Origin: Gammaproteobacteria bacterium
GTDB taxonomy: Bacteria; Pseudomonadota; Gammaproteobacteria; Magnimaribacterales; Magnimaribacteraceae
Length of the DNA stretch: 35,323 bases
NCBI GenBank assembly: GCA_002730855.1
Contig: PCBA01000036.1
Coordinates: 1-35,323 of the forward strand
Direction: 5' to 3'
The notes under the pieces were generated by a model. It made no database searches and was not told the origin of the DNA. It was given only the letters and a program-made list of their open reading frames with translations. Shown piece by piece: positions 1-8,053 of the stretch (position 1 is the stretch's first letter; every line of letters begins with the position of its first letter). A program made the position numbers and the translations under genes.

Positions 1-20
1 ACACGTTATAATTACATTAT

Positions 21-96
21 TCCCCGATAGCTCAGTTGGTAGAGCAAATGACTGTTAATCATTGGGTCGCTGGTTCGAGCCCAGCTCGGGGAGCCA
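21..96 (+). tRNA. tRNA-Asn (GTT)
   Basis: A full cloverleaf can be folded. The acceptor arms TCCCCGA and TCGGGGA pair, the anticodon stem AATGA/TCATT encloses the loop CTGTTAA with anticodon GTT, and the T-loop carries GGTTCGAGCC. The 3' CCA is encoded at 94-96. The anticodon reads Asn codons AAC/AAU. A hairpin with a T-run follows at once, so this tRNA is probably its own transcription unit or the last gene of one that starts outside the window. Confidence 0.97.
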
Positions 97-103
97 AACA
101 CTT

Positions 104-136
104 AAAGGCTCGATTAAATATTGAGCCTTTTTTTTA
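104..136 (+). terminator. Rho-independent terminator after tRNA-Asn
   Basis: The arms AAAGGCTC (104-111) and GAGCCTTT (123-130) pair perfectly around an 11-base loop and run into an unbroken T tract to 135. It lies 8 bases past the tRNA CCA end, so it terminates the tRNA transcript. It is the only textbook intrinsic terminator I could see in the window. Confidence 0.9.
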
Positions 137-162
137 TTCTTTTTGATACTATCATTGTCTAA

Positions 163-891
163 ATGCCTGCAAAACTATTTAACCCTAACTCGGAAGACCC
201 CTTTGTCTTAAGTAGATCTAGAATTGATAATTTCTTGGAGTGTCGAAGATGTTTCTATTTAACAAATAAAGTTGGAGTCGCTCGCCCACCTTCGTTTCCT
301 TTTAATCTGAATAATGCTGTTGATGAATTATTAAAAAACGAATTTGATATATATAGAGAAAAAGGTGAACCTCACCCGATCATGGTAGAAAACAACTTAA
401 AAGCCTTGCCTTACGAACATCCCGACTTAGAAGAATGGAGAGAATCCTTACGTCATGGTGTAAAAAGGCACCACAAAGAAACTAACCTTATACTTAGGGG
501 GGGTTTAGATGATCTATGGATCAACACAGAAACAAAACAAATAATTGTTGTCGACTATAAGGCTACTTCAAAGAAAGGCGAAGTGAGCATAGATGCAGAT
601 TGGCAAATAAGTTACAAAAGACAAATTGAGTTCTATCAATGGCTCTTAAGAGGGAATTCATTTGATGTTTCTGACATTGGGTATTTTGTCTATTGCAACG
701 GGATTTCGGAAAAAGATGAATTCAACAATCAACTTGAATTTAAAACTAAATTAATACCTTACAAAGGTAATGATTCCTGGGTAGAGCCGACATTATTTGA
801 TGTAAAAGAAACACTAATGCAAGATTCTCCCCCTGAAGCCGCCTCTAAATGCAGCTACTGTGCGTATGTAAAGAAAACATTAATGATCTAA
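163..891 (+). CDS. PD-(D/E)XK nuclease family protein, probably Fe-S (Cas4/RecB-like)
   Basis: This is a 242-residue stand-alone nuclease of the RecB/Cas4/AddB fold. The catalytic core reads G-G-L-D116-D117, then V-V-D131-Y-K133, then Q154-I-E-F-Y, matching the D...DxK...QxxxY pattern of PD-(D/E)XK enzymes. Cysteines sit at 27 and 30 (E-C-R-R-C-F-Y-L) and at 230 and 233 (C-S-Y-C). Cas4 and AddB use one N-terminal and three C-terminal Cys for a 4Fe-4S cluster; here the layout is 2+2. No cas, rec or add genes lie nearby, so the biological role is unknown. No Shine-Dalgarno is visible. A possible -10 (TATCAT, 150-155) lies 7 bases before the ATG, which would give a leaderless message. The gene ends one base before the convergent cysS stop. 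Confidence 0.82.
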   Translation: MPAKLFNPNSEDPFVLSRSRIDNFLECRRCFYLTNKVGVARPPSFPFNLNNAVDELLKNEFDIYREKGEPHPIMVENNLKALPYEHPDLEEWRESLRHGVKRHHKETNLILRGGLDDLWINTETKQIIVVDYKATSKKGEVSIDADWQISYKRQIEFYQWLLRGNSFDVSDIGYFVYCNGISEKDEFNNQLEFKTKLIPYKGNDSWVEPTLFDVKETLMQDSPPEAASKCSYCAYVKKTLMI

Positions 892-892
892 T

Positions 893-2266
893 CTACTGAA
901 CTTTCCAAGTTGTCCCTTTATCTGTGTCTTCTAAGACAATGCCTTTTTCAAGCAAAGAATCTCTAATTTTATCTGAGAGCTCGAAATCTTTGCTATCTCT
1001 GGCTTTGTTTCTCTCGTCAATCATGGATTGGATCTCTTCGTTACTTAAAATTGCCCCTAATTGAAAATAATCTTTAGTTTTTTGCTGAAGAATGCCTAAA
1101 GGTTCAGATAAATTAACTAAAGTAGCTCCTAAAACATTGGCCTCTTTCGTATTTCCATTTTCTTTAGCAAGATTGATTGATTTTACTATTTCAAAAAGTG
1201 CCGCAAGTGCAGAAGGTACATTGAAGTCATCTTCCATGGCCTTTTTAAAAGGAGAAATAAGATCGGCATCGTCTGAAGGCTTTTCTTTTTTAGTATCTAA
1301 ACCAATTAACGAAGTGTATAAACGATCTAATGAATTCCTTGCTTCAAGCACTCCTTCTTCTGAATAATTTAGCGGGCTTCTATAATGATTTGAAATTAAA
1401 AAGAATCTAATGACCTCTGAAGAGAATTCCTTTAAAGCTTCTTTTACGGTTATAAAGTTATCCAGAGATTTAGACATTTTCTCTTTATCAATTCTTAAGG
1501 GGCCGGTATGCATCCAACATTTAACGAATTCTTCTCCCGTAGCACAGACAGATTGCGCTATTTCATTTTCATGGTGAGGAAATTTGAGATCTATACCGCC
1601 GCCATGTATATCAAAATTGTTTCCTAAGGCATCCATGCTCATTGCAGAACATTCGATATGCCATCCAGGCCTTCCCTTACCCCAAGGTGAATCCCAAGCA
1701 AGCCCTTCCGTTGCTTGTTTCCATAAAACAAAATCAGCCGGGTTCTTCTTTTCTTCATCAACATCTATTCTTGCACCAGCAATTAAGTCCTGAGTGTTTC
1801 TATTGGAGAGCTTTCCATATTCTTGAAAAGAATCAGTAGAAAAATAGACATCAGACTTTCCAGTATAAGCATGGCCTTTATCAATCAATCCTTCTATTAA
1901 AGAAATAATTGAATTGATGTTTTCGGTTGCTCTAGGTTCTAAATCCGGAACTATCATGCCAAGATCATTGAAATCTTCTTGCATAGATGAGATGTATTTA
2001 TCTGTTAATTGTGTTGCATCAACATCCAACTCTTTAGCTCTAGCAATAATCTTGTCATCAACATCAGTAATATTTCTAATATAATTAACTTTATAACCTC
2101 TATTTCTTAGATACCTTACAATTAAATCGAAGCACAGGAATGTTCTGGCATGGCCTATGTGGGTATCATCGTAGACAGTCATTCCACAGACATACATTCT
2201 GACAAGCTCGCCATCTAGAGGAACTAATTCTTCCTTTTTTCCAGTTAGACTATTAAATATCTTCAC
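893..2266 (-). CDS. cysS: Cysteinyl-tRNA synthetase
   Basis: This class I aminoacyl-tRNA synthetase charges tRNA-Cys in the cytoplasm. Its 457 residues compare with 461 in E. coli. H36-I-G-H39 is the HIGH motif and K263-M-S-K-S267 the KMSKS loop. C27, C206, H231 and E235 match the four Zn ligands used to select cysteine. The start is GTG at 2266, whose G-T-G-A overlaps the TGA stop of gltX; this agrees with the family N-terminus (M-K-I-F-N-S-L-T) and implies translational coupling. It is the second gene of a gltX-cysS pair. It converges on the nuclease gene with one base between stops. Confidence 0.98.
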   Translation of the reverse strand: MKIFNSLTGKKEELVPLDGELVRMYVCGMTVYDDTHIGHARTFLCFDLIVRYLRNRGYKVNYIRNITDVDDKIIARAKELDVDATQLTDKYISSMQEDFNDLGMIVPDLEPRATENINSIISLIEGLIDKGHAYTGKSDVYFSTDSFQEYGKLSNRNTQDLIAGARIDVDEEKKNPADFVLWKQATEGLAWDSPWGKGRPGWHIECSAMSMDALGNNFDIHGGGIDLKFPHHENEIAQSVCATGEEFVKCWMHTGPLRIDKEKMSKSLDNFITVKEALKEFSSEVIRFFLISNHYRSPLNYSEEGVLEARNSLDRLYTSLIGLDTKKEKPSDDADLISPFKKAMEDDFNVPSALAALFEIVKSINLAKENGNTKEANVLGATLVNLSEPLGILQQKTKDYFQLGAILSNEEIQSMIDERNKARDSKDFELSDKIRDSLLEKGIVLEDTDKGTTWKVQ

Positions 2267-3669
2267 AATGCTGCTGCCTCTTTAAGTCTTTTTAACACCC
2301 TTTCTTGTCCCAAGACTTCCGTGACCTGATCTAATTCAGGGCCCGAAAACTGACCAGTTATTGATGCCCTAATAGGCATAAAAAGACCTTTTCCTTTTGT
2401 TCCTGTCTCTTCTCCAATCAATTTCATTATTTTTGACCAGTCTCCCCAATTATCTTTTACAATTTTTTCAGATATTTTAAAGAAGTCGGACCCTGATTGC
2501 TTGATTAGATCTTTTACCTCTTTAATAGAGCCTAGAGGATTTATAAACAGGCCGTCTAAATACTCTACTGCTTCAACAGGAAAAACAATATTATCTTTAA
2601 TAAGCTCTACAAAAATATCTTTTTCTATATCTTTTGGTAGATTCTTCAAGTGCGATTCAAGCCAAGAGCTTAATTCCTCGGTGGATTTAGATTCGACCAC
2701 ATTTTTTTGCCAAAAAGCTAATTGATCATGGTCAATCCTACTTGGTGACGTTGAAATATTATCGACATTGAATACCGAAGATAATCCTTCTAAGTCCCTT
2801 AATTCATTATCAGGAATTGTATGTCCTACTCTTGAAAGATAATTGATAACGGCCTGAGGAAAATATCCTATTTCTCTTAGCTCTTTTACAGAAAGACTAC
2901 CGTTCCTCTTGGATAAAGGGGCCCCATCGTCACCTGTAAATAAAGCCACATGAATGAATTCTGGAATCTCAAGATTGAGAGCTTCCAGTAAGGCAATCTG
3001 TCTCGGTGTATTACTTAAATGATCCTCTCCCCTTAAGACCACATTTACTCCCATCAAAGAATCATCTATTGCATTGGCAAACATGAAGGTTGGACTTAAA
3101 TCTTTTTTCCTTACTATGAAATCATCTAGATCACCAGTATGAAAAGACTGCTCACCCTTAACTAAATCCTTAAAAGTTATTGTTTTATCTTTGGGTAGTC
3201 TAAATCTGTATACAGGCTGAGCACCTTTTTCTAGTTCTTTTTTAACATCTTCTTTCGAGGCATTGGCCCAAACCCCAGTGTACCTAGGAGGTTTGCCAGC
3301 TGCCATTTGATTTCTTCTTATTATTTTTAATTCTTCATCGCTAGTGAAACATGGATAAATCAAATCTTGTTCAAGTAACTTTTCATAGAAAGCTTCGTAT
3401 ATTGAGTTTCTTTCGGATTGATAATACGGGTCTTGCGAACCTCCAATTCTCGGCCCTTCTTGCCAATCCAGACCCATCCATTCCAGATCATCACAAACTG
3501 CTTCAGAAAATTCAGTTTTAGATCTTTCTGCATCTGTGTCTTCAATTCTCAATATAAAAGTACCTCTCGACTTAATTGCTAAGAGCACATTCAAAAGCGC
3601 TGTCCTTAGATTTCCTAAGTGCAAAAGCCCTGTCGGGCTTGGACAAAATCTTGATTTATATGCAGGCAT
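2263..3669 (-). CDS. gltX: Glutamyl-tRNA synthetase (GluRS2-like, zinc-free)
   Basis: This class I synthetase attaches glutamate to tRNA. It is 468 residues long, with H17-L-G-N20 as the HIGH equivalent in the context P-S-P-T-G, the conserved R-I-E-D-T-D segment near 41-46, and L252-S-K-R255 as the KMSKS equivalent. The E. coli enzyme carries a Cys-x-Cys...Cys-x-His zinc site; here only C107 is present in that region, so zinc is probably absent. The sequence resembles the second GluRS type of several gammaproteobacteria. As I recall, Pseudomonas has glnS in the slot between ppiB/lpxH and cysS, which raises the question whether this enzyme also glutamylates tRNA-Gln. Its stop overlaps the cysS start. 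Confidence 0.95.
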   Translation of the reverse strand: MPAYKSRFCPSPTGLLHLGNLRTALLNVLLAIKSRGTFILRIEDTDAERSKTEFSEAVCDDLEWMGLDWQEGPRIGGSQDPYYQSERNSIYEAFYEKLLEQDLIYPCFTSDEELKIIRRNQMAAGKPPRYTGVWANASKEDVKKELEKGAQPVYRFRLPKDKTITFKDLVKGEQSFHTGDLDDFIVRKKDLSPTFMFANAIDDSLMGVNVVLRGEDHLSNTPRQIALLEALNLEIPEFIHVALFTGDDGAPLSKRNGSLSVKELREIGYFPQAVINYLSRVGHTIPDNELRDLEGLSSVFNVDNISTSPSRIDHDQLAFWQKNVVESKSTEELSSWLESHLKNLPKDIEKDIFVELIKDNIVFPVEAVEYLDGLFINPLGSIKEVKDLIKQSGSDFFKISEKIVKDNWGDWSKIMKLIGEETGTKGKGLFMPIRASITGQFSGPELDQVTEVLGQERVLKRLKEAAAL

Positions 3670-3681
3670 TTTCTAATTTAA

Positions 3682-3711
3682 TTGGAAGCTATTCTTTAAA
3701 GTACGTATTAT
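3682..3711 (+). promoter_or_regulatory. Candidate sigma70 promoter for the cyclophilin-lpxH pair
   Basis: TTGGAA (3682-3687) and TATTAT (3706-3711) are separated by 18 bases in the 74-base gap between divergent gltX and the cyclophilin gene. The match is moderate and comes from reading only. Confidence 0.35.
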
Positions 3712-3743
3712 AGCCTCCTCACGGCAATGATTATTAAAGAAAA

Positions 3744-4331
3744 ATGAAACAACTCTTATCTATCATTAGTTCAATAATAATACTTATTGGACTTCTTTGG
3801 CTAACGGGCTGTTCTCAAGACAAGGAGATAAAAGTGATAACGTTCGAAACAACCTTAGGGCCTGTAGTAATAGAGTTATTTGAAGAAGAAGCGCCAATAA
3901 CCTCAAAGAATTTCTTGGAATACGCTGAAAGCGGTTTTTTTAATGGAACCTTGTTCCATAGAGTTATACCTGGATTCGTTATTCAAGGAGGTGGAATGGA
4001 ATCAGGAATGATAGATAAAAGAGGCAAAGACCCAATCCTAAATGAAGCCAACAACGGTATAAAAAATCTAAAATGGACTTTGTCAATGGCAAGAACAAAC
4101 GAACCTCACTCAGCCAGTTCTCAATTTTTCATTAACCTTGTAAACAATAGTTCTTTGGATCATACAGAAGAAACTATTCAAGGATGGGGTTACGCTGTCT
4201 TTGGCGAAGTAGTAGAGGGCTTTGAAACTGTAGAAGCTATAGCTGCAGTTGCAACTGGAAGCTCGGGCTTTCATCAAGATGTGCCTTTAGAAGAGATTTC
4301 AATACTAGACACAAAGGTTACTACGGAGTAG
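3744..4331 (+). CDS. Cyclophilin-type peptidyl-prolyl isomerase, lipoprotein
   Basis: This enzyme catalyses cis-trans isomerisation of Xaa-Pro bonds. Residues 24-195 are a cyclophilin domain, with F71-H-R73-V-I-P-G-F carrying the catalytic Arg, then Q-G-G-G at 81-84 and the F-F-I-N-L segment. Unlike cytosolic PpiB, it starts with a lipoprotein signal: a basic N-terminus, a hydrophobic stretch and lipobox L20-T-G-C23. Ser follows the lipidated Cys, with no Asp retention signal, so outer-membrane anchoring facing the periplasm is expected. A role in folding periplasmic or outer-membrane proteins is inferred. The lpxH start follows 2 bases after its stop, so the two are probably co-transcribed. 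Confidence 0.93.
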   Translation: MKQLLSIISSIIILIGLLWLTGCSQDKEIKVITFETTLGPVVIELFEEEAPITSKNFLEYAESGFFNGTLFHRVIPGFVIQGGGMESGMIDKRGKDPILNEANNGIKNLKWTLSMARTNEPHSASSQFFINLVNNSSLDHTEETIQGWGYAVFGEVVEGFETVEAIAAVATGSSGFHQDVPLEEISILDTKVTTE

Positions 4332-4333
4332 GA

Positions 4334-5056
4334 ATGGCTTATTGTTTTATATCTGATCTTCACTTACACGAAGGCAGACCAGATATTACTCAAGCCTTTG
4401 TAAGGTTTCTTGAAGAGACCGCCTCAAAAGCAGAAAAACTATATATCCTTGGTGATTTATTTGAAGCCTGGATAGGAGATGATGATCAAAATGATTTTAT
4501 CTATGAAATCAGAGATGCTTTACTAAAGACTAAAAAAACAACGGAAATCTTTATAATGCATGGAAATAGAGATTTTCTAATAGGACCTGAATTCGCTTCT
4601 TCTTCTGGCATGAAACTCTTAAATGATCCAATTATAGAAGAAATGTTTGGTAACCCAGTTCTCTTAATGCATGGGGATCTGCTTTGTATTGAAGATGTTG
4701 ATTATCAATCCTTTAGAAAAACCACTAGAGATCCAAAATGGCAAGAAGAATTCCTAAGTAAATCATTGAATAAAAGAAAAGAGATTGCAAAAGACTTAAG
4801 GGATAAGAGCAAACAAGCCACTGGTCAAAAGAAAGAGGACATTATGGACGTTACCCCTTCAGAAGTAATTAAAACCATGAAAGAATCATCTGTAAATCTA
4901 CTAATACATGGTCATACGCACAGGCCAAACACTCACGAGATTGAAATTAACAACCGCTCTGCCAAAAGAATGGTATTAGGGGACTGGGGTGAATGTGGGT
5001 GGTATATTTGGATGGACTTTGGATCTTGTGAGCTAAAAAAATTCTCTATTTCTTAA
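4334..5056 (+). CDS. lpxH: UDP-2,3-diacylglucosamine diphosphatase LpxH
   Basis: This enzyme hydrolyses UDP-2,3-diacylglucosamine to lipid X and UMP, the fourth step of lipid A synthesis at the inner membrane. The calcineurin-like metallophosphatase signature is complete: D8-x-H10 in I-S-D-L-H-L, then G-D-L-F-E-A-W-I-G-D-D, G-N-R-D-F-L, H-G-D and G-H-T-H-R-P. The length of 240 residues equals that of E. coli LpxH. Its presence implies a lipid A-containing outer membrane. It is placed 2 bases after the cyclophilin gene. The last 11 bases overlap the 3' end of the convergent hypothetical gene. Confidence 0.96.
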   Translation: MAYCFISDLHLHEGRPDITQAFVRFLEETASKAEKLYILGDLFEAWIGDDDQNDFIYEIRDALLKTKKTTEIFIMHGNRDFLIGPEFASSSGMKLLNDPIIEEMFGNPVLLMHGDLLCIEDVDYQSFRKTTRDPKWQEEFLSKSLNKRKEIAKDLRDKSKQATGQKKEDIMDVTPSEVIKTMKESSVNLLIHGHTHRPNTHEIEINNRSAKRMVLGDWGECGWYIWMDFGSCELKKFSIS

Positions 5057-5663
5057 CCTCTCTCAATCTCAAAGATAAACCAAACACCAAAAAAACTAAT
5101 CCTAGGATGAATCTAGGGTCACTTAAATATATTTGAGTTTCAACTGGATAAGCAATGGTTTTTTCTAAAGCAGCTATTTTGAATTCATGCTTACCAGACA
5201 TATCAGGATGTATAACAATCTCCATAAATGCTCTTCTGCTTTTATACCTCATCAAGGCTGCTTGATCCCAGTTCTCTGCGCCCTCGATTCCAACTATATC
5301 CATTGCGGTCGAAACCGCTTTACCTGCAAAAACAGGATGGCAAGCTCTTTTAAGCAATTGCGGATACATATGTTCCATATATCGACCAAGTAAACTCTCC
5401 GCGGACTCTCCAGGCTCAGCTCCTTCAACGTCTTCTGGTTCTTCATCTATATCTATATTATTAACCATTAAAAACTGTTTTCCTGAATCGTTCTCCATAA
5501 AGCTCTTGATGGATTCATACATCTCAGAATTCAAATCACCATTATTTTCTTGAAGTTTTTCTAAGAAAAAATTAACTTCTTCTGAATCCAGTTTTCCTCC
5601 TAAATCTGTGTACCAAAAGAAAAACCCTAAATAAATGATTGTTAAGCTTGCCCAAATTTTCAT
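5046..5663 (-). CDS. Conserved-looking hypothetical membrane protein with two terminal anchors
   Basis: I do not recognise a named family. The 205-residue product has a hydrophobic N-terminus (about 3-19, W-A-S-L-T-I-I-Y-L-G-F-F-F-W), an acidic linker (about 70-85), a soluble middle and a C-terminal membrane segment (about 183-198) followed by basic residues. The middle part has Y-K-S-R-R, W-D-Q-A-A-L-M and H-E-F-K-I-A-A-L-E-K-T-I-A-Y-P. This is loosely reminiscent of small dimeric alpha/beta-barrel domains, but that is a guess. The gene is divergent from umuDC, with a perfect LexA box about 73 bases upstream of its start, so SOS control is possible. It overlaps lpxH by 11 bases at the 3' end. 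Confidence 0.8.
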   Translation of the reverse strand: MKIWASLTIIYLGFFFWYTDLGGKLDSEEVNFFLEKLQENNGDLNSEMYESIKSFMENDSGKQFLMVNNIDIDEEPEDVEGAEPGESAESLLGRYMEHMYPQLLKRACHPVFAGKAVSTAMDIVGIEGAENWDQAALMRYKSRRAFMEIVIHPDMSGKHEFKIAALEKTIAYPVETQIYLSDPRFILGLVFLVFGLSLRLREVKK

Positions 5664-5736
5664 ATTTTTTATCTCCGAACTACATCCTACTTAAATTTTA
5701 TTAAATGAAAAGCTTTACAAAATTAACCTTTAATTA

Positions 5737-5756
5737 TACTGTATATATATACAGTA
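5737..5756. promoter_or_regulatory. LexA box (SOS operator) for umuDC
   Basis: A perfectly palindromic 20-base site has the core CTG (5739-5741), ten alternating TA bases and CAG (5752-5754), matching the E. coli SOS consensus. A plausible -35 (TTTACA, 5714-5719) places the -10 inside the box, so bound LexA would block RNA polymerase. It lies 20 bases upstream of umuD and 73 bases upstream of the divergent hypothetical gene. Confidence 0.93.
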
Positions 5757-5775
5757 TTAATTTTACGAAACCCTT

Positions 5776-6204
5776 ATGAAAATTGACTATCTGGGCGATG
5801 CTACAGAGGAAGATTTGCCTCTCTTAGAAATACCCTATTTTCTAAATACCGTTAGAGTAGGATGGCCAAGCCCTGCCGATGACTATGTTGAGAGACCGAT
5901 AGATTTAAATGAGTACCTCATAAAAAATTCTGCAGCTACTTATTTTGTCAGGGTAAGTGGTGATTCAATGATCAATGCCAACATTGGTGACGGAGCTGTA
6001 CTGATAGTAGATAGGAGTATAGAGCCGACTCACAATAAAATTGTCATAGCATCAATTGATGGCTCTTATGCGTGTAAACGACTATTGCTCAAGCCTAGAG
6101 TTTGTCTAATATCTGAAAACCCTAAATACTCTCCTATATTTATTAACAGAGAAGAAGAACTAAAATTTGAAGGCACAGTAATTGCTTCAATTAACCTTTA
6201 TTAG
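5776..6204 (+). CDS. umuD: DNA polymerase V accessory subunit UmuD (S24 peptidase)
   Basis: UmuD cleaves itself on RecA filaments to UmuD', which joins UmuC as polymerase V for translesion synthesis. Catalytic S64 (S-G-D-S-M) and K101 (A-C-K-R) form the Ser/Lys dyad. The predicted cut is V28-G29 in R-V-G-W-P-S-P-A. All three positions are shifted by +4 relative to E. coli C24-G25, S60 and K97. The length of 142 residues compares with 139. The gene is directly preceded by a perfect LexA box and followed after 2 bases by umuC. The cleavage-site residue is Val where E. coli has Cys. Confidence 0.96.
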   Translation: MKIDYLGDATEEDLPLLEIPYFLNTVRVGWPSPADDYVERPIDLNEYLIKNSAATYFVRVSGDSMINANIGDGAVLIVDRSIEPTHNKIVIASIDGSYACKRLLLKPRVCLISENPKYSPIFINREEELKFEGTVIASINLY

Positions 6205-6206
6205 AA

Positions 6207-7463
6207 ATGACCTACGCATTAGTGGACTGCAATAGCTTTTACGCTTCGTGTGAAAGGATATTCAGACCTGATATAAGAAACAAGCCCGTAGTGGTTTTAT
6301 CAAACAACGATGGCTGTGTGGTGGCATTATCTAAAGAAGCTAAGCAAGTTGGTGTAAAAATGTGTGAGCCATGGTTCAAAATAGAGAAGCCTTTTCTGAG
6401 AAAAGGCGGTATAGCCTTCTCTTCAAACTATGAGCTTTACGCTGATGTGTCATCCAGAGTCATGCAAACTTTAGAACGCCTCGCACCTAAAGTAGAGGTA
6501 TACAGCATAGATGAAGCCTTCTTAGACCTCACGGGTTTAAGGGATTTCGAGAAGTTTGGTCATGAATGCCGTGAAACAATAAATCAGTGGGTGGGTATGC
6601 CTGTTTGTGTTGGTATAGGACCAACAAAAACATTAGCCAAAGTTGCTAATTACGGTGCAAAAAAATACCCCGCAACAAATGGAGTTGTTGATGTGACGAA
6701 TCAAGAGAGACGGCGTAACCTAATGGCAATAATGCCCGTAAGAGAGGTTTGGGGCGTAGGAAGCAGAATTGACAAGAGACTAAACTCTTTGGGTATTACA
6801 ACGGCACTGCAGTTATCAGAGCTGGATACTAAATTAATAAAAAGGAAATTTAGCAGTGTATTAGAAAGAACCGTTATGGAATTAAAAGGTTATTCCTGCA
6901 TAGGGTTAAAAGAGCAAGCAACAACAAAAAAACAGATCGTGGTAAGTAGAACTTTTAGTAGAAAGGTAACAGACTTAAATTCAATTAATGAGGCTATAAG
7001 TGACTACGCATCTCGTGCGTGCGAGAAATTAAGAAAAGAAGAGCAATATTGTAAAATGGTTTCGGTATTCATGAGAACCAACTACTTTAGGAAACAAGAC
7101 AAACAATACCACGGCTCTATGAGTTTTAAATTACACTCACCAACGAATGATACTAGAGACATTTTAGGCGCCACAAAAATGCTATCGGAAAAAGTGTTTA
7201 AGAAAAATATTAATTTTATAAAAGCTGGTGTGATGCTTAGTGATTTTTACGATGAAGGGGTTCATCAAGGTGACTTATTTAGAGTACTTAGAAATAGATC
7301 AAGAAGTAAAGAGTTAATGATGACAGTAGATAAAATAAACTCTTCGGGTATTGGAAAAGTAACTTTCGCTGCTCAAGGCATAAAAAAAACATGGTCCATG
7401 AAGAGATTCTTACAATCTCCAAGGTACCTAACTAATTGGGAAGAAATACCAGTTGTAAAATAA
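6207..7463 (+). CDS. umuC: DNA polymerase V catalytic subunit UmuC (Y-family)
   Basis: This error-prone Y-family polymerase copies damaged DNA during the SOS response. The metal-binding residues are D7 (A-L-V-D-C-N) and D102-E103 (Y-S-I-D-E-A-F), each one position after the E. coli residues. Q354-G-D-L-F358 fits a beta-clamp binding pentapeptide near the end of the little-finger domain. The 418 residues compare with 422 in E. coli. It is transcribed with umuD under the same LexA box. Its stop is 2 bases from the convergent miaE stop. No truncation is seen. Confidence 0.97.
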   Translation: MTYALVDCNSFYASCERIFRPDIRNKPVVVLSNNDGCVVALSKEAKQVGVKMCEPWFKIEKPFLRKGGIAFSSNYELYADVSSRVMQTLERLAPKVEVYSIDEAFLDLTGLRDFEKFGHECRETINQWVGMPVCVGIGPTKTLAKVANYGAKKYPATNGVVDVTNQERRRNLMAIMPVREVWGVGSRIDKRLNSLGITTALQLSELDTKLIKRKFSSVLERTVMELKGYSCIGLKEQATTKKQIVVSRTFSRKVTDLNSINEAISDYASRACEKLRKEEQYCKMVSVFMRTNYFRKQDKQYHGSMSFKLHSPTNDTRDILGATKMLSEKVFKKNINFIKAGVMLSDFYDEGVHQGDLFRVLRNRSRSKELMMTVDKINSSGIGKVTFAAQGIKKTWSMKRFLQSPRYLTNWEEIPVVK

Positions 7464-7465
7464 AA

Positions 7466-8053
7466 TTAATAACCGCTATGAAACCTAAAAGTTTTATCTG
7501 CTTGATTGATATAAGAAGATTCAATAGCGGATAAATAATCCAGCCTTTCAGTGTAATCTTCTTCAAAAATTTCAGAATAAATATCTAGATATAGATCACA
7601 ATGCCTTGCTTCAGCTTCATGGAGCTTCGAATAAAAATTACTTAAAGATATAGGCAATAAAGGAATTAAAGCATCAAAACGCTCACATGAGCGAGCTTCA
7701 ATTAAGGCGCAAATAATTAGAGCATCCTTAAGTCTTTGAGGTTCTTGTTTTGAGGAAGCTTCAAATAAAGTTCTAGCATATGCACCAGGTCTAAGATTTC
7801 TATAACTATAGCCTTCTTTCTTAATAAGCCTTAAAACTTGTTCAAAATGAAGGAGCTCCTCTCTGGCTAAGGGAGAGAGCTTTCTTACTAAATCCTTATC
7901 AGGGTATCGATGTATTAAAGAAATTGCAGTGGTTGCAGCCTTCTTCTCGCAATGAGCATGATCTATTAGAAGTATTTCTTGAGAATTAATTGCCCTCTCT
8001 AACCATCTTTTGGGAGTCTGAGAATGCAATATTTCTTCCCACTTATCAGGCAT
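7466..8053 (-). CDS. miaE: tRNA-(ms2io6A37) hydroxylase MiaE
   Basis: This diiron monooxygenase hydroxylates the isopentenyl side chain of ms2i6A at tRNA position 37, the step after MiaA and MiaB. The ferritin-like iron ligands are visible: E36, E66-L-L-H69, E119 and E148-A-R-H151, with the typical I-E-A-R-S-C-E-R-F segment and C-terminal F-R-F-H-S-G. I chose the ATG at 8053 (195 residues). A longer reading from 8122 would add 23 residues that lie wholly inside the upstream gene and do not resemble the family. With this start it overlaps the DUF1289 gene by 8 bases, suggesting coupled translation. Confidence 0.93.
   Translation of the reverse strand: MPDKWEEILHSQTPKRWLERAINSQEILLIDHAHCEKKAATTAISLIHRYPDKDLVRKLSPLAREELLHFEQVLRLIKKEGYSYRNLRPGAYARTLFEASSKQEPQRLKDALIICALIEARSCERFDALIPLLPISLSNFYSKLHEAEARHCDLYLDIYSEIFEEDYTERLDYLSAIESSYINQADKTFRFHSGY

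Noticed and set aside
1092..1367. 91-codon open frame on the plus strand inside cysS
   Set aside because: It lies antisense to CysS coding sequence with normal motifs, and no promoter or ribosome site was seen.
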